A stretch of 64,000 bases of DNA from Oenanthe sinensis (taxonomy: Eukaryota > Streptophyta > Magnoliopsida > Apiales > Apiaceae): contig CM053800.1 in NCBI GenBank assembly GCA_028671895.1, positions 7,027,886-7,091,885 on the forward strand, given 5' to 3'. The position numbers and the translations under genes are program-made. Shown one piece after another: positions 57,511 through 64,000 of this stretch. The notes below the pieces were generated by a model that had not been told where the DNA came from, did not search any database, and saw only the letters and a program-made list of their open reading frames with translations. Position 1 is the first letter of the stretch. Each line of letters opens with the position of its first letter.

Positions 57511-57867
57511 TTACTGAAGAACACGATTCATTATGTTACAGTCGATGAACATCATTGTTGGATAATTATCACCTATTAGTGTATAAACACAATTAGCCGC
57601 CTTGATTTGCATAATTAATTGTGTAAAATCCCAAGAAATCAAACCCAAAGTCTGAAGCCAATGAGCCCCTAAAACAACATCACAACCACTAATATCTAAG
57701 AGGAACAAATCAATGGTGAATTCAAAACCTTGTAGATTAAGTGAAATATCTCTTAAACCACCAGAACTGTTTAAATAGCCACCATCAGCAATTTCCACAG
57801 TGAAATTTTGATGTATAGGTGATGAAAATCCACACCTTTTGGCAACAGAAGGATGAATAAAATTACG
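57511..57867 (-). pseudogene. Protease C-terminal part of the gypsy element, cut at the right edge
   Basis: The minus-strand frame starts RNFIHPSVAKRCGFSS at 57867, then FTVEIADGG, LFLLDISGCDVVLGAHWLQT. The active-site DSGS segment, normally immediately before NFI, is absent, and unrelated sequence begins there. The region 57190-57510 continues the RT N-terminus with further stops. Confidence 0.75.
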
Positions 57868-59187
57868 TGTAAAGCATAATGTAACATAGTATGTAATAGT
57901 GATAACGATAACTCAACTAAGAAACAAAGACAAATAAATAATACTAATATGCAGCACAAGAATCCAAAAGGACATATAAACAAGAATCATACATACATCA
58001 TTGCAGAGCATTCAAGATGAAAGGCTTACTGAATGTCAGCGAGAGAAGTTCATTAAAATGTTCAGGCCTAAACAACAAATAAGAGTTCAGAAGTTTTCAG
58101 ACTAAAGACAGTGTAATGATTTGTGTATAAATGTCAAAGGGTTTCAGTGATCAGAAGCAATGGAACAGTCCAAAGTTAATCAGCTGAAACAGAACAGAAA
58201 TCAAGGGAATTCAATTCAGTGTTAGTCATTTGTGAACCAGACCAGTGCACTAAGCGTCAGCACAATAAGAAAAGAATTGTCTTGATTAATCAGGAGAAAA
58301 TCAGTTGGTCAAGCCAGAAGAGTAAAAACCAAGTAGTAATTACTTCAAGAATTCAAGAAATATGTTAATGTAAGTAATACTGCATTTGGTCGTGTCTACA
58401 CAGGTGAAACATTGTGTGAAGCGCAACAAACTTCACTTAGGCGCAACAAATCAAGTTAAAATCTCAAAGAAGACTAAGTGAAGCGTTTGTGGCGTCTGCA
58501 CAAGGAAATGGGAGTGCAGGCGCAATAAAACAATATAGACGCAACATAACATAGTTAAGGCACAACAAACTTATTGGAAGGTTTTGTGGCGCCTACACAC
58601 TACAACAAGTGTGCAGGCGCAACAAAATATCAAAAGGCGCAACAAAACACATGTGGAATGTTTCTAAGCATTTAGCGGCGCCTATACAAGGAATGCGCAA
58701 CTAACTTGATCTAGTGGCGCAATAAAGGTTATTTGGCGCAACAAACATATCCAAGGCGTAACAAACATTTTTATGGTGCCTACACACCACTCACCATGTA
58801 CAAGGCGCAACAAAGGACTTCACATTGTTGGAAATCAATTTCCAAAAAGCCTATAGAATATATATGGGTGAAAATCAATATAGACATAAAGGAATTCATT
58901 CATCTTCAACACAAAGACATATAGACGGGAGCTCCATTAAAGCTAAACATTAAGCTCACCAAACTGTATTTCTGTTGTAACATTGATTGAACCCATTGAA
59001 GCTAATCATACTAATTATAAGTGTAGCACTCAGGGATTTAATAATATATCTTTATTTCCCCGAATATTTGTGTTTCATTAACTACCATTTTCATATCTCA
59101 AGAATACAAACACTTATTCCGCAATTAAACGAAACATCTACCATATCATATTCAACATCCCCTTCTATGATGCTTTTGGACCTAACA
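57868..59187 (+). repeat. Inferred 5' LTR of the SIRE-like copia element
   Basis: The right edge is firm: CCTAACA ends at 59187, two bases before the PBS. The left edge is inferred as TGTAAAGC at 57868, where the gypsy protease frame is cut, giving a 1,320-bp LTR with TGT...ACA ends, a size usual for SIRE elements. A TATA-like CTATAGAATATATAT at 58851-58865 would place a long U3 on the left and about 300 bp of R-U5 on the right. An alternative left edge is TGTTGGAAATC at 58826, but that would leave almost no U3. Confidence 0.55.
58391..58815 (+). repeat. Array of GGCGCAACAAA-like repeats in the copia U3
   Basis: About twelve copies of GGCGCAACAAA or close variants (for example 58421, 58441, 58733, 58804) alternate with about five copies of a CTACACA-containing motif such as GTGGCGCCTACACA (near 58391, 58490, 58587, 58677, 58775). 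Spacing is irregular (about 18-60 bp), so it is not a simple tandem repeat. It ends just before the TATA-like box. Confidence 0.8.
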
Positions 59188-59189
59188 AT

Positions 59190-59201
59190 TGGTATCAGAG
59201 C
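59190..59201 (+). other. Copia primer binding site (initiator tRNA-Met)
   Basis: TGGTATCAGAGC is the standard PBS of plant copia elements and follows the LTR end by two bases. Confidence 0.92.
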
Positions 59202-59473
59202 TTGTTGATTGAAGTTACAAATCAAGATCCAAAAATAGTTTTACGAAAAAGTGCATTTTTAGATTTAGAAAAATTTATATTGAAATTTCTTTAATTTTAA
59301 GGAAAATTCAATATACGAATTTTTTAAAGATTTTAAATACACTAATCTTAAAAAGCTATCAATCATCAAGAATTTGAACAAAAAATTTATTTTAGGAAAT
59401 TCAATTTTTATTCGAATTAATTTTAATTTTTGAGAAATTAATTATTTCTTGAGATTTAAAATTCTTCATAACC

Positions 59474-60147
59474 ATGAGTACCCAAAAACTTAGCAGCATC
59501 AAAATCCCAGCCTTTGATAAAAATGAATACATTTTGTGGAAGAAGAAGATGTCCACTTTCATTAAATCAGCTAATTCTCAATACATGGAAATTTTGGAAA
59601 ATGGACCCTATGTACCTCAGAAGCTGACACCAGAAACAGTCTCAGATGACGGCGAACGGATTCCTCAAGGATTTACCCCAAAGGAGCATTCAGAGTACAC
59701 TGACACTGACAAAGATCGAGTTGCATGGGATAATCATCTTCAATCTATTCTAATGGATTCACTGGACACTACAATGCTGAATTAAGTGATTAATTGCACC
59801 AGTGCCAAACAAATGTGGCATACGATTGATCTGATAATGGAAGGTACAACAGAAGTGAAGGAGAACAGGCTAGATATTCTTACATCCCAGTATGAAGCGT
59901 TCAAGTCACTACCAGGAGAAAGTATCACTCAAGTCTTTGAGAGATACAACAAATTGTTAATGACTTGTCACTGCATGGGAAGGCCTACTCACGTAGGGAG
60001 ATCAACAGGAAATTCATGTTGACACTGCCAGCACACCTAGAACACAAAATATCTGCCATCAGAGAGAGAAGTGACATAAATGACATGTCCATTGAAATTC
60101 TATATGGGAAGCTCAAGACTCATGAAATGGAGCAAGAGCAAAGATAG
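59474..60147 (+). pseudogene. gag: Gag N-terminal region of the copia element (broken)
   Basis: Begins MSTQKLSSIKIPAFDKNEYI, then WKKKMSTFIKSAN, typical of SIRE-type Gag. A TAA at 59783-59785 interrupts it in frame. A one-base loss near 59960 shifts the frame, and it continues as REINRKFMLTLPAHLEHKIS and IEILYGKLKTHEMEQEQR before a TAG at 60145-60147. Confidence 0.85.
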
Positions 60148-60247
60148 ATCATTTATGGGTCAGGTACAGTGGACAGTAAGAATACAGCACTGTTGAAAAC
60201 TACAACACTTATAGCCAAGGATTTTGTTGTCATAAAAGACAAGAACA

Positions 60248-61168
60248 GTGAAGCCTGATGTTGAGAAAGAAGAGATTCTAAAAGCTAAAATTTCAGAGAA
60301 TGCTCAAGCAGGTGATGAAGATGACTTATATTTAATAGAAGAACTTGAACAGTTGAAAAACAAGACAATGGCCTATATGGCAGAGAAGTTCAAGAACCTC
60401 AGGTTTAGGAGGAACCCTAAGTACAAATTCAAGAGTAACTCCAGTTATAGTGGTTCCAGTTTCAGAAACAGCAACCGAGGTGGTTCGTCTTCAGGGTCTT
60501 ACAGCAAAGGAGGTTATAAGACGGGGATGATAGACCACAGTAAGTTCAAGTGCTATAATTGTGATGAACCCGGACATTTTGCTACAAAATGCCGGAAGCC
60601 TAAGTAAGGAAAATAGAGAAAGGAGTCGTATGACGAACTCAAGCAAAAGTATGATGCACTGGTAAAGAAGCATCAGGGCAAAGCTTATATAGCCGAGGGA
60701 AAAAGCTGGGATGACTCAGACAATGATGAAGAAGAGACATATGGAAATGTTGCACTAATGGCAGACTCTTCAGAGGCATCACCTCAGTCATCAAATGTAT
60801 CATTTCTTTCCACAGTTTACATGTCTAATACTGATTATAAGAAAATTGTAGAAGATCTAAGTATAGAAATGTTTAACATTCGCACAAGCATGTTAACATC
60901 TAAAGAAGAAAATGATAAACTAGTTCTAAAAAATAAAATGCTAGAAGCTAGAAATGAAGAACTAGAGCTTGTATGTATTAACTTAGAAGATCTGAAACAG
61001 AAGATAGAATATCTCCAGAATAGAGACAAATGCAACCAGGAAGTAGAAACTGCACTTAGGAATAAAATATCTGAGTTAGAGTTAAAACTTCAGGCTTATA
61101 AGAAATATGCTAATCTTGTTAAGGAGGTAATAAATAAACAGGTCATAGGTCAGAAAACTGGAATATGA
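60248..61168 (+). pseudogene. gag: Gag C-terminal region: zinc knuckle and coiled coil (broken)
   Basis: The first piece (to 60607) has a Ser/Gly/Arg-rich stretch and the zinc knuckle CYNCDEPGHFATKC (60551-60592). After stops at 60605 on, the same frame continues from about 60615. It shows an acidic patch (DNDEEETYGN) and a strong heptad-like coiled coil (ENDKLVLKNKMLEARNEELE, KIEYLQNRDK, ISELELKLQAYK) ending at TGA 61166-61168. The coiled-coil extension is a SIRE feature. Confidence 0.8.
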
Positions 61169-61930
61169 TTTGACTTTGATAAAAAGGCGGGAAAGAGACA
61201 TGAGGAATCAATTGCTGAGGAAAGTCCTGTGAAGCAAGATATTCCACATGTATTAAAAAATGTCGCTAAGCCCCTATACAAGAAGTTTATCATCGAACCC
61301 CTAGATGAAGAACATATCTTAATGAAAGAAGAAATCCTTGCTGAGGATAAAAAAAAGAGGAAGAAATTAAAAAGGAGTTGCCTAAAAAATCTATAAAAAT
61401 TATATAACCTAAGGAACATATTAAAAGTGATTTAGGCAACAAGAATGAAAAGAAGAAAGCTAACAGAAATGGCAAGATAGGTGTTAACAAGAAAAATGAT
61501 TATGCCTACTCTCCCAAAGCTATTAGAAAAGTTTGTAATAACTGCAATTCTACTGGTCATCTTACGCATGCATGCGAAAAGATAAAAGTAGTAAAAGAAG
61601 AAACTTCTAATTTGTATGTCATATCTGCCATGTCTATCCCTCATCAACCGTGTGGAAAAGTAGGATGCATGCCATGTGCTTTCAATATTATGTCTGCATA
61701 CATAAAATTAATGAATACATCATCCAGTACTTGCATGAATACAGATGTGAACATGAATAGAAAGCATGTTAGGGAAAAGACTGCTAGTCCTCCTAAGTCT
61801 AGGAAGGAAACCCATGTCCCTAAGCGTAAAGACACCCCTGTCAAGGCTAAACCAAAGGGCAAGGGCACAGTCGATGAGAAAAATAAGGACTAGAAAATTT
61901 ATGCAGCTAAATCTATTTACTTATCTAAGC
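61169..61930 (+). pseudogene. Gag-protease linker with second zinc knuckle
   Basis: Lys/Glu-rich sequence with several stops. A second knuckle CNNCNSTGHLTHAC is encoded at 61533-61574, followed by a basic Pro/Lys-rich tail (about 61790-61880). Confidence 0.65.
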
Positions 61931-61949
61931 CTCTTGGACCCAATCAAAT

Positions 61950-62435
61950 TTGGGTGTCAAAGAAAAAGTAATCAATCTGTGGTTGCAGGGCATAGCAAAG
62001 AATAAGCGTGTCATGTGGATTCTCGACAGCAGCTGTTCAAGACATATGACTGATGATAAGGCCCTGCTATCAGATGTGATTGAGAAAGCTGGACCGATAG
62101 TGACCTTTGGAGATAACATCAAGGGATTCACAACGGGATATGGCAATCTAGAAATTGGCAATGTTATCATTGAAAATATCTCTCTTGTGGACGGATTAAA
62201 GCACAACCTTCTAAGTATCAGTCAATTCACTAACAAGGGCTACAAAGTAACATTTGAGAAAGAAAGATGTGCAATCCAAAACAGGAAAGATGCAAAGCTT
62301 GCTCTTCAAGGAGTAAGAAAGGGAATATCTTTGTACCTGACTTATTCTCTGCAAGCGAAGGCGAAGTTCAATGTTTTTACAGCAAAGCTTCAACAGAGGA
62401 CAGTTAATTATGGCACAAGAAACTTTCACACCTGA
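61950..62435 (+). pseudogene. Protease and pre-integrase region of the copia element
   Basis: The motif WILDSSCSRHMT lies at 62016-62051, where copia proteases have DSG; the catalytic Gly is Ser here (GGC-type codon changed to AGC at 62031). GLKHNLLSISQ follows, as expected. The reading frame shifts near 62410. Confidence 0.8.
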
Positions 62436-63774
62436 ACTTCAAGGCAATGAACTCTTCAGTTAAGAGGGAATTGGTTAGAGGTTTACCTGAGATGGAATTC
62501 TGTCAAGAATGGTTATGTGAAGCATGTGAAAAGGGAAGTCAAAGAAAGCATCTCACCGAAGTAAAGATTTATCAAACATTACTGAACCACTGCAACTTCT
62601 ACATATGGATTTATTTGGTCTAGTCAACGTCATGTCTATGTCAAGGAAGAGATATGCACTAGTAATTGTAGACGAATACTCCAAGTACACGTGGGTATTG
62701 TTTCTAGCCTCAAAGGATGAAGCCCCTCAAATAATTATCGATCACATAAAGAGGATAGAGTTGGAAGCTGGTTTGCCTGTCAGGAAAATTAGGTCTGACA
62801 ATGGAACAGAGTTTAGGAATATAACCCTGAATGATTTATGTATTGAGAAAGGGATTTCAAGACAATACTCAATGCCCAGAACTCCACAACAAAATAGAGT
62901 GGTAGAAAGGAATAACAAAACTCTAGTTGAAGCAGCAAGAACAATGTTGAATGAAGTTAAGTTACCTCTATACTTCTGGGCTGAAGCAGTCAACACAACT
63001 TGTTACACTCAGAATCGTACCCTGGTAAATAAAGATCATGACAAGACTCCGTACGAGTTGATGGCAAATAAGAAACCAACACTGAAATATTTTTATGTGT
63101 TTGGAGCAAAGTGCTTTGTACTGAAAGATGATGAGCATCTAGGAAAGTTCGAATCCAAGGCTCATGAAGGCATATTTCTTGGATACTCTTTGGAATCTAA
63201 GGCATACAGAGTTTATGTGGTTGAACACAAGAAGGTCATTGAAAGAATGAATGTAACTTTCGATAATCTCAAGCTCCCAAGTCTACAAAGAACAGATGAC
63301 ACTGAAACTCTGGAGTTTGAAAATATGAACTCAGATGAAGGTGAAGTAGAAGCTGAAACAGAAAATCAAGCACCAACTGAGAATAACAACAATGATGATT
63401 TTGACCCTAGTAGTGGAAACAATGGAAGATTCATAGAAACTACTAGTAGTGATAGAGAATCTCATTCTCAACCAAGCAGCAGCTCAAGGGGAGCAACTGA
63501 AGGATCTATTAGCAGGACTCAGCACTTTAATGATAATCAGGTTGAATCTTCTAGGGCAAATCTGCCTAAACATAGGGTGTGGAGTAGAGCTCATCCCTTT
63601 GAGTTGATTCTAGGAGATCCAGATGCTGGAGTCCAAACTAGACGTGCATCTCAGAATGAATGTTTATTCTCTGGCTTTATCTCTGAAATAGAGCGAAAGA
63701 AAGTGGAAGAAGCACTAGAAGATCCAGATTGGGCTATTGCTATGCAAGAAGAACTCAATCAATTTCAAAGATAA
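62415..63774 (+). pseudogene. Integrase of the copia element (broken)
   Basis: The zinc-binding region (HKKLSHLNFKAMN, then CEACEKGSQRKH) is encoded at about 62413-62550. The core follows from 62605: MDLFGLV, KIRSDNGTEF, and PQQNRVVERNN, where the family usually has Gly instead of Arg. The DDE residues are present. A variable acidic C-terminus follows, then the start of the RT linker (EALEDPDWAIAMQEELNQFQ). A TAA stops the frame at 63772-63774. Confidence 0.88.
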
Positions 63775-64000
63775 AAAGTCTGGAAGCTAGTACCCAGGCC
63801 AAAGAACAAGTCTATAATTGGCACAAAGTGGGTATTCAGAAATAAACTGGATAAAGATGACATTGGTACGAGGAACAAAGCTAGACTGGTTGCTAAAGGT
63901 TATTCCCAAGAAGAAGGAATAGATTATGATAAAACATACGCACCAGTGGCAAGGCTTAAAGCTATCAGAATGTTTCTGGCATTCGCAGCACATTCCAACT
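63775..64000 (+). pseudogene. Reverse transcriptase N-terminus of the copia element, cut by the window end
   Basis: In the same frame after the TAA: VWKLVPRPKNKSIIGTKWVF, RNKARLVAKGYSQEEGIDYD and TYAPVARLKAIRMFLAFAAH. These are the classic first blocks of copia RT. It is cut off before the YVDD active site. Confidence 0.88.

Larger units (their letters stand above)
54345..57867 (-). mobile_element. Degenerate chromovirus-like Ty3/gypsy element, 5' part absent
   Basis: Read on the minus strand from right to left: a protease remnant, RT, RNase H, integrase, a chromodomain-like C-terminus, a PPT and a 3' LTR. Many in-frame stops and at least one frameshift interrupt pol. Recognisable coding sequence stops abruptly near 57867, just before the expected protease active site. 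There an inserted copia element appears to begin, so gag and the 5' LTR would lie beyond the window. Confidence 0.8.
57868..64000 (+). mobile_element. SIRE/Maximus-like Ty1/copia retrotransposon, truncated by the window end
   Basis: Order of parts: LTR, initiator-Met PBS, gag, protease, integrase, RT, the copia order. The Gag type and long coiled-coil Gag extension resemble SIRE/Maximus elements. Numerous stops and frameshifts show it is not functional. The rest of RT, RNase H and the 3' LTR are outside the window. Confidence 0.85.

Noticed and set aside
58391..58815. CRISPR-like array
   Set aside because: Repeats are short, degenerate and irregularly spaced in a plant LTR; there is no regular repeat-spacer structure.
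58826..59187. Short 362-bp copia LTR starting TGTTGGAAATC
   Set aside because: The TATA-like box lies only about 25 bp inside, leaving almost no U3, and SIRE-type elements usually have LTRs of 1 kb or more. It is kept only as an alternative.

Overview
The window is nuclear DNA of a flowering plant, most likely a eudicot. It is AT-rich, with long gene-poor stretches, intron-containing genes of plant families (a RAV/TEM transcription factor, a GATL glycosyltransferase, a plastid-type methionine aminopeptidase, a PHOX-type TPR-PB1 protein) and plant retrotransposon lineages (Athila-like Ty3/gypsy, a chromovirus-like Ty3/gypsy, SIRE-like Ty1/copia). The species cannot be named from the sequence alone.

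Layout. Positions 366-12661 hold a nested insertion. A decayed, internally deleted hAT element carries the remains of a hAT-dimerisation ORF, and an 11,182-bp Athila-like retrotransposon sits inside that ORF. The Athila copy has two 1,409-bp LTRs, a 5-bp target duplication (AGTTT), a PBS, gag, pol and a long env-position ORF. It looks young: the LTRs differ at about 20 sites by eye. It still has an in-frame TAG between gag and pol and a frameshift in the integrase region. Next come a TPR-PB1 (PHOX/CLMP1-type) gene at 13963-16247 (+), a 719-bp fold-back element at 18526-19244, and a single-exon GATL gene at 21684-22718 (-). About 15 kb follow in which I see no gene, only MITEs and a one-ended CACTA-like fragment. 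A single-exon RAV/TEMPRANILLO-like gene lies at 37972-39024 (+).

Positions 42361-52934 hold a tandem duplication of a ten-exon plastid methionine aminopeptidase gene (MAP1B-type). The two copies carry different lesions. Copy 1 has a nonsense codon just before the catalytic domain. Copy 2 has a disrupted exon 2-3 frame, a GC splice donor and a duplicated 3' end. Each copy has a TGGGCC element upstream of its start.

The right end is retrotransposon DNA. A heavily mutated chromodomain gypsy element on the minus strand (54345-57867) appears to be interrupted by a SIRE-like copia element on the plus strand. The copia element starts near 57868 and runs off the window at 64000. Its inferred U3 holds an array of GGCGCAACAAA-like repeats.

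The host genes do not form a functional cluster. Their proximity looks incidental, and MITEs lie close upstream of the RAV/TEM gene and of MAP1B copy 1. I found no CRISPR array, rRNA or tRNA gene.
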